Of a DNA stretch of 64,000 nt, positions 20,700 to 32,149 are shown piece after piece; position 1 is the stretch's first letter; each line of letters opens with the position of its first letter. Under the pieces are notes generated by a model. It did no database searches and was not told the DNA's origin. It worked only from the letters and a program-made list of their open reading frames with translations. Origin of the DNA: Arcuatula senhousia. Taxonomy: Eukaryota; Mollusca; Bivalvia; Mytilida; Mytilidae. Where the stretch lies: contig OZ020317.1 in assembly GCA_963971305.1 (NCBI GenBank), forward strand, positions 17,006,001-17,070,000, in the 5' to 3' direction. The position numbers and the translations under genes were made by a program.

Positions 20700-21765
20700 C
20701 AAGTTACTCTAAGTTACAATACTTTCTTCTGTAAAACATGGTATATAAAGTCTTTGCTAAAAAAGGTTGCAATTCATCATTTAACATGATCAATTAAAAT
20801 TTTTCGTTTAAACAAGAAACATCAAAGTTTTCAATAAAAAATCTACATTTTGAAAATAATTCATCACGTAAATCTGAATAAAAATCACAAGACATTAAAA
20901 AATGAAACTCATCTTCAACAATATTTTCATTGCAATATTTACATTTACGTTCAATTAAAGTAGTTTTGGGCTTGGTATAACGACCAGTTACTGATAATTG
21001 TAAACACCACTTCTGAAATTCGACAAAATACGTCTATGTAATCTATTTCTAACATTAAAAATATAAGAACTTGTTGCTAAATTACTCTTGTACACTCTAT
21101 AAGTGCGAAGTTTATTTCCATCAGGGTTGTTTCTATCATTAAACACCTGATTATACCATTCTGTTTTGTCTATTTCATACAATTTTGTTTTTATATCATG
21201 TAATTTACATTAATTAATGTAATTATTATCAATAACTTCAAAAATATCAAAATTACGAGCATTAGTAAAACATTTTTTATCCCATGACCTTGATATGTTC
21301 ATACTCCACTGGTGCACTGTCTTTGTAAGCCTATTGTCGTCTGAAGATCGGACTCATAATAACAAACGAAAAGTTTCGAGTTGACTTTTATATTTTGTTG
21401 ACACTAGTCCCATATCTCCCCGTATTGTCAAGTTTGATGCATTCGAAGCACATCCAGTAAATAGTCTACAGGCTTTGTTTTGTATAACTTGTATTTCCCT
21501 CCAATCGGTATGTCCCCAGATACCAGCGCCATGATACAAAACAGGTTCGACTAATGTTTCGTATAGTTTATTGAAGACGTCAAAAGACATTCCACCGCAA
21601 GATAAGAATTTTGTATAAACGGCTGAAAGAGTTCTACTTGCCGATTTTGTCACTTCACGGATAGTAAATTTATAATCTAGATGTTCGTTGAGGTACATCC
21701 CCAGATATCTATATGAGTTGTCGAATTCTATATCGCAATTACCACATTTAAATTGATAGTCAGAT
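20700..21765 (-). pseudogene. LINE ORF2, C-terminal part (3' of the CACTA insertion)
   Basis: Reads on from the RT domain of 29649-30862 once the 21766-29648 element is removed: DYQFKCGNCDIEF, then YRYLGMYLNEHLDYKF (RT thumb region) and LVEPVLYHGAGIWG. Further decayed frames carry CKYCNENIVEDEFHFLMSC, the Cys-rich C-terminal motif usual in bivalve and cnidarian LINEs. Stops and shifts occur below 21354, so this portion is not functional. Clade assignment (Jockey/CR1-like or other) would need a tree. Confidence 0.8.
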
Positions 21766-22335
21766 CACTACTGGCAAAATAAACGACTGTCTGTACCATA
21801 GTCAGGCGTTATTCAACTGATAATTTAAAATAATAACCGTAAAGTACTGTCAAAAAGACTGTTTGAATTTGTCAGAGTTGGGACAGCAGTTTCAGTCGAC
21901 TGCATCAAACATATTTTATTTGCTTCTTTTAAACAAGGACTGACCCAACGTTTTTTTAGTTGTGTCGGTCGTTTAACAACTAATTCAACTTAATTCAAGT
22001 TGGTTCAGTCCTTTTACATGTGTTCCAACTTATTATGCGTTGGGTCAAACACTTCACAACTGATTCAACTTAGGTTGCGTTGGTACAGTTCTTTCACAAT
22101 TGTTCCAACTTAATATGCGTTGGGTCAAACGCCTAACAACTGATTAAACTTAAATTGCGTTGGGTTAGTCCTTTTACAACTTTTAAAACTTTCTTCAAGT
22201 TGGGACAGTCATTGTACACCTAATGCAACTATTTTGCGTTTGATCAGTAATTTAAGAAACATCCAAACTTTATAAAAGTTAAGTAAGTCATTTTACAACT
22301 ATTTCAACTTAAAATGTGTCTGGTAAGTCTTATTT
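21766..22335 (+). repeat. CACTA left terminal and subterminal repeat
   Basis: The terminal inverted repeat proper is followed by roughly 60-bp modules alternating TCAGTCCTTTTACA, TGTTCCAACTTA and ATGCGTTGGGTCAAAC. These are candidate transposase-binding arrays by analogy with plant EnSpm elements. Confidence 0.85.
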
Positions 22336-22624
22336 ATGGGAAGTGTCATTTTAATTTTTATAGGGATGGACATTTCTTTTTTATCCTGCGGTTCATCAAA
22401 ATTCGTTTTGAGTTTGAGCAATGCATTTAAAAAATAGAAATGCTTTATTTTGTTGTTGTCGTTGTTTTTTTTTTGTTTTTTTTTACTTTGCTTGTTGGAG
22501 ATTAAGTCGGTAAACAGTAGGTTCTGTAGATGTATGATCAGATGTGCTTAAATCCGTAGTTTGCGATACCGGACCCTATACTTACTTAAGTCATATACCA
22601 TTATCGGAATATAAAAATAAAAAC
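22336..22624. other. CACTA interior, no gene seen
   Basis: AT-rich with a GTTGTTGTCGTTG run and a poly-T tract. No transposase motif. Confidence 0.45.
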
Positions 22625-22925
22625 AATTTAGTCAAGAAGCAGAGGTACCAATGGGGTATCCGAATGTCAAAATCCGAAAGGGCAGAGACAAAACTAGTAA
22701 ACACCAACAAGAACGGGACAAAAACAGACAACACGTAAAACATGGAAACACAAAAATCACTGAATATCAGTCAACAACGCGAACTCCAGTCGATCCGAGA
22801 GTGAACTCAGGTGCTCTGGAAGAGTAAGCAGTTCCTGCTTGCTATAGCACACCCGTCGCGATGCCAACAGTCAATTCAGTGTGTCAAATCCGGTAAAGGA
22901 AGACAAAACAAAACTCTATGTCTAC
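22625..22925 (+). repeat. Dispersed repeat, partner at 50155-50440
   Basis: Shares AAGCAGAGGTACCAATGG, GCAGTTCCTGCTTGCTATA and AATTCAGTGTGTCAAATCC (the last with small differences) with 50155-50440. Partial copies are at 19340-19445 and 42040-42190. The 64-aa frame is repeat-derived. Confidence 0.75.
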
Positions 22926-23431
22926 GTTTTCATAGCTGTTAAAACGAAAATGTCAGGCTAATCATATACTACTAAAATAACGAAGCGATTTTTGTAAACC
23001 AGGTTGCAGCCTAAACAGCAAATGCTACGACTAAGCTTCATAATCAAAAATAGAGGATGGTTTTGCCCTTTGAAAATTTCATTAGCACATATGCAATTAT
23101 GTCTGCAGTTTGCTAATTAATCTTATTAAATGATCCGGAAACGGTATAGCCGTCATCGTTCCGAAGTAACCCCCCCCCGCTTTTTTTGAAATGTTTGAAA
23201 TTATCTCCCCTGTTTTCAGACAATTACACAAAAAAATCCCACAAAACTTTTCCATTAATTATGTTCTATATTTAAAAGATTTTATATAATAGATTATATT
23301 GGTAAGTTTACTTTAAAAATGAATGCAAAAAATGTTTTACCGTAAAAAATTGGAACTTGTTTTTGTTAAAATAACGAAAACATAGGTTTACGCGGCATTA
23401 AAGGTTTTATTCTATGGAAAAAAACACATAC

Positions 23432-23551
23432 CGGTACTATTTCTTGGTTCTTCACTTTTGTTTGTAAAAATACTGTGTGTAACAGTAACCGTCTTATACG
23501 CTTCGGTTCCGCCACCTTCACTGTCATCCGATTTTAGTTTTCCGTCTGAAC
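23432..23551 (-). CDS. Exon-like segment inside the CACTA element
   Basis: 120 bp, phase 1 at both ends if the acceptor is GAAACCTTAG. The donor is AGTACCG then GTATGTG. One open frame of 39 codons includes DGKLKSDDSEGGGTEAYK and ends EEPRNST. Upstream of the assumed acceptor the same frame stays open through AIIILLVCNNETLG, so the exon may start earlier and include the end of a membrane helix. The peptide would suit a cytoplasmic or linker tail. Because it lies within the transposon boundaries it is either part of the element's own gene or a captured host exon. The acceptor has a weak pyrimidine tract, so confidence is modest. No homology is claimed. Confidence 0.35.
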
Positions 23552-24214
23552 CTAAGGTTTCATTATTGCACACGAGTAAAATTATAATTGCTCATAATTA
23601 AATAATATTTTGTCTCCACACCTTTTGCCGATAGATATTTTGTCCGATCAAAACAAAAAAAAACAAGCCCATCACCAAATTCAATAATCCATCCATATGT
23701 GTTTAGATATAGATATGGCTTCAGTGCAATGTAGATCTATAAAACCCCCCATGGTTGTCCCGCTGAGTATGACCACATACATGTAGTAGCTGACAGGATG
23801 TTTATTGTGATCGACTTGTATATTATCTACTACATGTACATGTCTGGGTAGCAGGCTACATGTAATTAGCTGCACCTGTACTTGATAACAGATTACAACC
23901 CTGAAAAATCATCACTTTAATCTTTCAAACGGAAAACACGAATTTTTTAAAAGAAATTAAAGTTTATAACATGTATACACACACATTATTTGTATAAACC
24001 GAAAAGTTTTATCAGCAGATTGATAATACACGACTTGAATCATTTTAAGAACAAATGTTGTCATTTCAATTTAGTATATTCATCTGTTACAGATGGTCAC
24101 TTAACGTGTAACGGACGGACGGAATTAAACACCTTAAACTTACGGCCACACTATTATTATTTGGTCTACTTATTTTTCTGAGCTATATACTTCGTACATG
24201 TTTCAGAAACCGGA

Positions 24215-24690
24215 CCGGTGTACCGCCCCCCCACCCCCATTTGAAAATTTCTGGATCCTCCACATATACATGTATTGTGCATATATGTAGCAACTCAATA
24301 CATCTACTTCCTGTTTGAAAAACATTGGTGATATAACTCAATGCATAAAAGAATGACGCTATTAAAATGTATCGTTTTGTCTTATCTGTGTGTAAAAATG
24401 CTAGTATAATATCAATTTTCATAATTTCCTAACTTTCATCAATTTATACAATACACACTTGCAGGCGGATCTAGGACCGGCGTACCGGGCGCCACTATCC
24501 CCCCCCCCCCCCCACCCCCGTTTGAAAATTTCTGGATCCGCCTCAGATACATGTACCCTATTGTGCATGTATGTTGCAACTCAATACACCTACTTCATGT
24601 TTGGAAAATATTCTTGATAAAGTTCAATGCATAAAAGCATGACGCTGTAATGTATCGTTTAGAATGTTAGTATAATATCAATTTTTCATA
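24215..24690 (+). repeat. Direct duplication of about 200-230 bp with poly-C head
   Basis: Two copies, 24215-24425 and 24490-24690, share GAAAATTTCTGGATCC, GCAACTCAATACA and CAATGCATAAAAG. Each begins with a C-rich run following an ACCGG motif. The second copy is slightly diverged. The edge resembles the GGATCC-bearing repeat near 7640. Confidence 0.75.
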
Positions 24691-25520
24691 ATTTCGTAAT
24701 TTTCTACACAAGATTCCAAATTTCAGGGGTTGAAAACAGAAACAGTTGATCGGTGTTTCCGTGCACAACACATCATCGCTAGTGAATACTTTTTGGGGTG
24801 GGGCTTCTAAAAAATATCTCACAGAGAGACATACTGTCATACATTGTATCTTGCACGGAGAAAACATCTTCTACCCGAGAGACAGACGACTGGGGCTTCA
24901 ACGGAAAAAAAACATCTTCCTTCCTTTTAATTACAAAAACAAATAATGGATTTTGTTTTAATATTGTTATTTTGATGCAATGCATTAAATTTGTTTTTTT
25001 TAATTACAAAGGGACAAGTGCAAGACATGGTCTCATACAGCATCGAAATGAAATACACGCCGCAAATTTTAATTTTGCAAAGACTTTTTCTGGGGGTGAA
25101 CCAGTTTAAATACTTAAGATATTCATCACATGAATTTCTAAACAAAAGCCAGTTAACATGCTTTATCGCTTGCAAATTGAAGATTCTAAAAAGATGAAAG
25201 CACGATTTTTAACAAGAGGAGGATAATAGGACCATGCACACTATAGTTAGACTGCTGTCCACCACTTCCATCCAATTCAATAGTCACGGTGTTTTCAGGT
25301 TGCCGGTGTTAACAATAACCTATGAATGACATGTTAAAGTACGTCTTACCTTTCTAAGTCTAACAATAACTGATATCAACATTCCAATTTGGATGTGTAT
25401 TGGTAATGAAAGGATCGGCCTTGATCAAAATTCAGAAACATCAGGAAATGTTTAAGGTGTCAACGTGTCTATTACATTGTGATTGTCATGCTCTATATAG
25501 GGCCCTATGATTGGAAATAA
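24691..25520. other. CACTA interior with overlapping short frames
   Basis: Short open frames overlap on both strands (for example 24798-25109 plus and 24927-25175 minus) with no motif. On the minus strand a donor (TTAGAAAG then GTAAGACG, near 25350) follows a short hydrophobic frame, and 25215-25310 encodes TVTIELDGSGGQQSNYS before a stop. These may be further pieces of the same decayed gene as 23432-23551, but splice borders are incomplete. Confidence 0.3.
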
Positions 25521-26751
25521 AGATTTATTATTAAGTTGCAAAAATACTTAATATTCTTGAAAATCATTTAAATTTTTCTTTTTATGCAAGAAAATAATAT
25601 ATTTTTCAAAGGAAATAATATAAAGTTTAATGAATTAGTAACGTATTAGATAACAAATAAATTGATCAAAAATAAAAAAGGGAGGCAAAATTATAAACAC
25701 ACTGAAGTTCGGTTCAACGTGTGTATTAAGTTGCAAGAAAATAGTTGTATATACAAATATATGTAACGTTTTTCTCTCATACAAGAAAATAATATAAATT
25801 TTAAAGTAAATGATATTAAAGTTTTATGAATCAGCAATTTATTAGATAAGTAATCAACTGATCAAAAATAAAAAGGGAGACAAGAAATATTACCACACGC
25901 AAGTCCGCTTCAACTTGTATAAATGAAATATGCAACAAGCTAGGATAAAATAAAAGATTTTTCTAGCTCATATGTGTTACATGCACATTTCAAAACAGAT
26001 CAAGATATTACAGTTTATTTGAAAAAAAGCACATAAAGATTAATGCAAACTAGAAGTATATTATAGAAGTAGAGAAAGTTAAAATTACTACTAACATGGA
26101 TTCATAGACCTGTATATTAGCCTTAATGTTAGAATAATATATATACACTGTAAAGGTCTATGATTGATTGCAAAAATATAGTAACTATAATAAAAATTAA
26201 AAAAATATTTTTTTTTATTTATTTATTTACAGTAACTATATAATACCGTAACTTATTTCAAAACATTTTATACTATTTGTAAATATACATTTTTTAATTG
26301 TAAATGATTTATTTTCTTGAGATAAAAGTTAACTTTCTTTTTAATTGCCTGACCATGCCGTATCCACAGTATTATACTAGTCTTGTTTATTGTGTATTGT
26401 ACCTCGATTCTGTGCTATTTTGAATTTCCGTGCATGACCGGACAGGTCTCAGTGGGATATGTACCGGCCATAGTGTTTAATGTACTAAATATTTTGACAT
26501 GTTTATTGTACTTTCCAAAAATCAACATGTTGTGTATTCTGGTTCTTAAATCCACCCAAGGGCACACATTATTTTCTAAACTTAACATATTGTTAAACAT
26601 TTTAATTATGATCCTTTATATTAAAATGCCTTTGTTTGTTATATTAAATAGTACTGTCATGTATTGGAAATTAACGGTTTTGTAAATTCTTTACTTGCCT
26701 ACTAAATTTTCTTTATAAAAAAGTAAAATAAGGATGTCAGAAAATTAAAGC
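25521..26751. other. CACTA interior, AT-rich with a 190-bp duplication
   Basis: Blocks near 25555-25735 and 25770-25925 share TTGATCAAAAATAAAAA and AGGGAG(G/A)CAA. The plus-strand 100-aa frame at 26383-26685 is rich in Leu, Ile and Phe as expected of AT-rich DNA; no domain was recognised, so it is not annotated as a gene. Confidence 0.4.
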
Positions 26752-26992
26752 ATGCACAGGATAACAGTTTTCTATAAAAAAAATCTTCTGTTAAAATTGA
26801 TGCACAGGATAACAGTTTTCTAAAAAAATCTTCTGTTCAAATTGATGCACAGAATACTGTAACAGTTTTCTAAAAAAAATCTTCTGTTAAAATTGATGCA
26901 CAGGATAACAGTTTTCTAAAAAAATCTTCTGTTAAAATTGATGCACAGGATAAAAGTTTTCTAAAAAAAATCTTCTGTTAAAATTGATAAAT
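26752..26992 (+). repeat. Minisatellite, about 48-bp unit x 5
   Basis: Unit words GATGCACAGGATAACAG, TTTTCTAAAAAAATCTTC and TGTTAAAATT. Five near-identical copies; one has an ACTGTA insertion. Confidence 0.9.
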
Positions 26993-27459
26993 ATTCCAAA
27001 AAAGCAATTGTCCCTTTTTAACACACTTTTAAACTTTGTAATGAAAAAACTAGATTTTACGAATTATGGAACATGTTCCCGAGAAACACGGTGATGTAAA
27101 AAATGTTAACGTGATGAGAAATTGGGCGGTAAAAAACCTACCAGATTCTCAGCGGCGAATCTGACGAGCTGGGAATAAATTGGTTTGAAAGTACTTATTA
27201 TCCAAAGACATAGATATAAAAACGACATGAACCACTGCGTTCACTGATAAAAAACTGAACACAGATGGACCAAAAGGTTAAGCAGTTCTTGTTTCAAGAC
27301 ACCCGCGAACCTGCAAGTCCTGGTTGCGGCAAGCGAGTTACACAAGGTTTGTCGTATTTATAAACTAAACTACATGTATATCATTTTAGATATGTATCTC
27401 AATTTATAGTCATTTTTATACGAACGAAAAAAAAATTGCCGACGTATTATGGTATGATG
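26993..27459. other. CACTA interior, nothing recognised
   Basis: Part (27240-27315) resembles the AAGCAGTTCTTG region of the 22625 repeat. No exon supported. Confidence 0.4.
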
Positions 27460-28160
27460 CTGTCGTCGTGGTCGTCGTCGTTGTCGACGTTGTCTGTTTA
27501 CTTGAGTGTTCCAACAATAACTTAAGTCCTAGTTATCCGATTAATTGTTATGAAATTTTACAATGATGTATATGTTCCTTACAATAAAACAGATATATGG
27601 GATTGATTTTGGAAGTCCCTCTTTCATGTCTTTATTCGTTTAGAAATTATTGGCCCTAAAAGGGCAAAAGATTTTGAAATTTTATTTGTTCCCACAACTT
27701 AGTTTCTGGCTAGCTAATTGCTATAAATTTGACAATAATATGCCTTACCATTAACCACATATGGCATTGACCTTGAGGATCCCTTTTTTACATAAAGAAT
27801 AAGGGGCCCAAAAGGGGCAAACATGATTTTTTTAATTTGTAACCTGATTTTGATTTTGTCGCCAAGTAGTGAATACAAAAGGCAGGATTAATTATTGGGG
27901 TGGCCGTTTTTTCTTTATGAATTTAGAGACCGAAAGGGTCCAAAATAGATTTTTTTTTGGTGTTATTTATTGTCCGATTTCAAAAATGTTTTTTTTTGGT
28001 AATTATTTTTAAATTTGTCAAGTAGTAAACTTACTAAATTGAGGATTAATTTTGTGACATTCCTTTCCCCTTAATGCCGTTAGGGGCCAAAAGGGTCCCA
28101 AAAAGTAGCAGATACCCATAAGTAGGGACCGAAAGGGGTAATGTTTTTGTAACTTTAATT
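27460..28160 (+). repeat. Dispersed repeat with GTCGTCGTCG run, copy of 3285 family
   Basis: Begins with a GTCGTCGTGGTCGTCGTCG run, then successive units with TTCCAACAATAACTTAAGTC and ATAAGGGGCCCAAAAGGGG, matching 3285-3416. The 94-aa minus frame nearby spans repeat sequence and is not considered a gene. Confidence 0.7.
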
Positions 28161-28639
28161 TATTTTGTTCCGTCTTGGAAAAAAATGAAATTCCTCGTAA
28201 AATGTGGGTGAAAACTTTACTAAAGACTGCATGTGTCAAAAACATTGTCAGTCCACCATGGGCTGCATGTGTCCAGAGCAATTGACTATCCATATTGGGC
28301 AATCGCTAAGGGTTCGACATGTTGTGGTCGTATCATGCTGGGCTGTGCATAGCTTTTTTATTACAAGAAGGAGAAGGAAAATATCGGGTATTTTCAACCC
28401 TTCCGGTCGTGCTCCGTTAGTTTTAGAGCTTTACTTTCAACCAGCACAAATTCAGGTCTACTAGGGAGACGGCCACGAAAGGGAAATAACATGAACATGA
28501 ATTGATGTCGAAGTCGAGGGTATGGCACCTGACGTAGTCATCGCGGCCAACCAGATAAACCAGTTTTGACTGCTTCTGGAAAAGCCAGCTATTAGAACTG
28601 ACGACGGAATACTTATGATAACATTTTATTTAAAAAAAT
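28161..28639. other. CACTA interior, nothing recognised
   Basis: GC content rises slightly and an 86-aa plus frame (28204-28464) exists, but there is no motif, splice support or start context. I cannot support a gene. Confidence 0.35.
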
Positions 28640-28875
28640 AATAAATCATCAAATTTGTTTTTTGTACAATAATCAATTATTGTCTTTTTCCATTCCGTGA
28701 TGAATGAGTAATTTGTGATGTGGGCTTCCCTGTTCGAATTTTTTGGTCTTGAGTACTTTTCGTTCAATATTTTGGGTTTTGATCTTCCAATGTTTTGATT
28801 CAAATGCTGCTGATGAGAGGTTACTCCTTGAAATATCGACATATATCATAACCAAATTAACCGTTTTATACCCGT
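28640..28875 (-). repeat. Dispersed repeat, inverted partner of 16565-16795
   Basis: Carries the reverse complement of the 16565 words (TTACTCCTTGAAATATCGAC, GAGTACTTTTCGTT). Short frames at 28630-28979 are products of this repeat. Confidence 0.7.
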
Positions 28876-29104
28876 TTTTGGTATTGTATTTTTCCATCTT
28901 TATTTATTATGAATATTTTTTTCTGCATGTATTAAGAGTTATAAATATCCTTTTGAATGAAAAAGTTCTGAGAAAATAAGTTCAATCATCTTAAAGTAAA
29001 GAGGTTGAGGTTCCAGCCAGAGTTGTCGAGGGTCTAAAGACACACACAAAAGCAAACAAACGAAAAGTCTTTCTTTTCATATGAACTGCCAGCAAGAGAT
29101 GGAC

Positions 29105-29648
29105 ACTCCCTAATAATGTGACTAGCATGTTTAAAGTTGAAATAGTGGTCAAATGACTAACTAAACTTTTTTGAAGCTTTCATGAGTCTAGAATAACTGA
29201 TCAAACGCAAAATAGTTGTATTAAGTGTACAATGACTGATTCAACTCGGAGTTTTAAAAAGACTGACTAATCAGTTGTTAGGCGTTTGCCCCAACGCATT
29301 TTAAGTTGGAACAACGGGTAAAGGACTGTACCAACGCAACATAAGTTGAATCAGTTGTGAAGTGTTTGACCAAACGCTTATTAAGTTGGAACAACTGGAA
29401 AAGGACTGAACCAACTTTATTTAAGTTGAAATAGTTGTTAAACGACTGACACAACTAAGAAAGCGCTGGGTCAGTCATTGTTTAACAGAAAGAAATAAAA
29501 TATGTTTGATGCAGTCGATAGAAACTGCTGTCCCAACTCTGACAAATGCAAACAGTCTATTTGACAGTACTTTACGGTTAATATTTTAAATTATCAGTTG
29601 CATAACGCCTGACTATGGTACAGACAGTCGTTTATTTTGCCAGTAGTG
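29105..29648 (-). repeat. CACTA right terminal and subterminal repeat
   Basis: Inverse of 21766-22335: the last 20 bases invert CACTACTGGCAAAATAAACG, preceded by CAACTGATTC/AAGTTGGAACAAC modules. Confidence 0.85.
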
Positions 29649-30862
29649 GATCTAGGTGAGTTTTTGGATCGGAAATGTACGACTTTGGTTTTAGATTTAT
29701 TCAGAGTCATTCGCCATTTTTTACACCATACATTGATACAGTCTAACATTCTCTGAAGACTTTTCTCATCCGGCGCTATCAGAGCTATATCGTCAGCATA
29801 TAAGAGAATTGATAACGAAGTATTGTCAAAATGAATCCCTGCGTCGAGCAAACGGATTTCACTAGCAAGATCATTAACATACACTGAAAATAATGTTGGA
29901 GACAGCTTGCAACGTTGCTTCACTCCAAATTTTACAGGAAAAATATCATTTAAATAAGTGTTAAAATTAAGTACACTTGCTTTCAAGAATATTCCGTTTA
30001 TTCCAATGCTCATTAATTTATGCCAAAGTAAATCCCAATTTACACAGTCAAATGCCTTTTTTGCGTCTACAAAACACACAAAAGTATCTTTCTTCTGAAG
30101 TTTTCTATTTTTTATCAAATTTGTCAGTACATAAAGATGGTCTAAACAACTACGTTCCTTCCTGAATCCATTTTGTTCCTCCGTAAGAATTTCATTATCT
30201 TCCAACCAGGATGAAAGTCTCTGATTTAATATGTCTGCATAAATCTGACAAGGAATTGAAATGAGCGATATCGGCCGATAGTCTAGTGGATTATGCGGAT
30301 CCATTCTAGGATTGGGAACGGGGGTAATAATACTCGTAAGCCACTCATCGGGGATGTTACCATCTGTAAAACAGTACTTAGTGATTTTATAGAGTAAGTC
30401 AATGTAACAGTCATTACGTAGTATCCACTGGAACTTCGTCATTTCCAAAGACTTGCCAAGTTTCGAGCAGTACACTGCTTGTTTAACTTCTTCCCTACTG
30501 ATTTCACAATTTAAAGAGTCGGTATTAATGTTATTCATGTATTGTCCGTCTCTAACTCTATCCTTAATCTCGTTCAGGAATGTGTCGTCGTACCCTTCAG
30601 AATTAATACTGTTGAATAGAATTTCGTAGTCATTTTTCCATTTGTTTAATACTTCATCTATCTTGTCTGTCACTTCGCCCGATTCGGTTTTCATGAAATA
30701 TGAGCGGGGTGTTTTCCGATCATTTGAAAGTCCGAGTTTTCCCACCGTTTTCCAAAAGTCTCTCGTGTTACTGGATTTCAAATGATGGAGGTCGTTTTGT
30801 TGTTTCACTTGAAAGTTACGTTTCGCTTTTCGTAGAATTTTATCGAATTCGTTTCGCTTCAT
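29649..30862 (-). pseudogene. LINE ORF2, reverse transcriptase domain
   Basis: About 405 codons of non-LTR reverse transcriptase. In order from the amino end: a basic/helical lead (KAKRNFQVKQQNDLHHL), DYRPISLISIPCQIYADIL (RT motif 2), NGFRKERSCLDHLYVL, DTFVCFVDAKKAFDCVNW (motif A with FVDAKKAFD), FGVKQRCKLSPTLFSVYVNDL (motif B; the usual Gly is Arg here), and LLYADDIALIA (motif C, YADD). The thumb follows with NKSKTKVVHFRSKN. At 29649 the frame runs into the CACTA element; skipping it, the frame continues at 21765 without a shift. Two aspartates of YADD and the motif A aspartate are present, so the RT core was intact until insertion, but the upstream endonuclease has a stop. Confidence 0.92.
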
Positions 30863-31382
30863 AACAAAAGTTTTTCGAAGAGAGGATTTTGCACAAGATT
30901 TACATTTAAGAGAGGATTTTGCACCAGATTTACATTTAAGAGAGGATTTTGCACCAGATTTACATTAAGTCCATGTCTTTTCGGCTTCACACGATTCGTT
31001 CCATGCGGCTTGTAATTCTTCATTCCAGTAAGGTTAACGAAAATGTTTTGAGTTTCGTCCATTGCCTCCTTTACTACTTGTCGGTTTCAATTCGTGACAA
31101 TTCTTTTCGATTTTGGACATTAATAAACGTTTAATTGTTCGTATGCCGTGTCAACGTCTCGTCTCTGACTTAATGCACATTCAATGTTATAAATTGTGTT
31201 TTCTAAAAGTTCTTGCATATCTTAGTTCGTAAAAATGTCTTGTTTCAGTTCGTTTAACTTTCGGGGTGCTTTTATTCTCTCAATAACATCGGGTTGTACC
31301 ATATTTTCATCACATCCTATGCTACATTGTGTAGTAGGAATTGTCCATTCAAGCAGAGAGTGGTCCGGAACAGATTCAGCGC
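30863..31382 (-). pseudogene. LINE ORF2, decayed linker with 30-bp tandem triplication
   Basis: The region between endonuclease and RT. Frames are broken by several stops. At 30882-30970 three 30-bp direct copies encode NVNLVQNPLL in tandem, a recent in-frame expansion at the start of the RT-side open frame. Confidence 0.65.
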
Positions 31383-32145
31383 CTAACAAACCAATATATT
31401 CATGATATCTGACATTGTGTGGACATTGAAATCTATAACTGAACTTATCAGGTCATGGGACGTACAAACATAATCAACAACAGACTTTCCTCTTGGTGAG
31501 ATATTAGTAAAGTTGTGTTTACCAAGACGCCCATTTAACATACATAAATTACAATCAACTAAAAATTCAAGCAATAATTCACCACTCTTATTAATTACAT
31601 TATCAATTATATCTCTAAGTATAACATCATTTCCACCCTCAATATAATCTTGTAAATCACCACAACGTGCATTAAAATCGCCACAAATAAACATTTTACC
31701 CATATTCTGATAAAAATACACTTGTTCTAACAGTTTTGTAAAAAGTGAAATACCATCATAATACACTGAATTTTCTGGAGGTAAATTACATACACAAATA
31801 CAAAAAGTATCACTGTTGTTACTCAACTTTAACCATAAAATATCTTGCATTTCTGTGTCCAGAATTTAAACGTTAAAAGTTTTTAATACCTCATTTTTAA
31901 TTTGCACTGCTACACCACCCGACCCTCTACGAGAGTTTTTATGCATCTTGTCTCTATTTCTAGAATAACAAGTGTAAACTTCAATTTCAAGTTTTTTATT
32001 TCCCTTTAAAAAAGTTTCACATAGACATAAAATATCGAATTCAAAATTCATTAAAACTTGCTTTTTGAAAAAGTCATTTTCAGTTCCGGCTTTGGTTGAC
32101 CAACCGCGTATATTCCATACACCAAGCTTTAGGTCCTAACGTCGA
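31383..32145 (-). pseudogene. LINE ORF2, apurinic endonuclease domain
   Basis: Minus-strand frame starting GVWNIRGWSTKAGTENDF (EEP endonuclease motif I, N-I-x-G), then FDILCLCETF (the catalytic Glu of motif II), RRGSGGVAV, then MFICGDFNARCGD (GDFNAR, metal/substrate-binding Asp and Asn) and SVVDYVCTSHDLI (S-x-x-D-Y near the catalytic end). The single interruption is an in-frame TAA after LKTFNV near 31863; the frame is otherwise continuous across it. The 3' end merges into the decayed linker. Confidence 0.88.
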
Positions 32146-32149
32146 CGCG

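Larger units (their letters stand above)
21766..29648. mobile_element. CACTA (EnSpm-like) DNA transposon, 7883 bp
   Basis: Ends are CACTACTGGCAAAATAAACG and its exact inverse. The terminal inverted repeats extend at least 190 bp at roughly 94 percent identity by eye, and the related subterminal region extends to about 540-565 bp each side. The 3-bp target duplication is GAT (21763-21765 and 29649-29651). CACTA termini plus a 3-bp duplication are the hallmark of the CACTA/EnSpm superfamily. Subterminal zones are built of short motifs (CAACTGATTCAACTTA, GCGTTGGGTCA) in direct and inverted order, also typical. I find no recognisable transposase; the interior is filled with dispersed repeats and a few exon-like segments, so it looks non-autonomous or decayed. 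It disrupted a LINE RT frame. Confidence 0.88.

Noticed and set aside
26383..26685. 100-aa hydrophobic plus-strand frame in the CACTA interior
   Set aside because: Composition matches AT-rich noise; no domain, splice sites or conserved motif seen.
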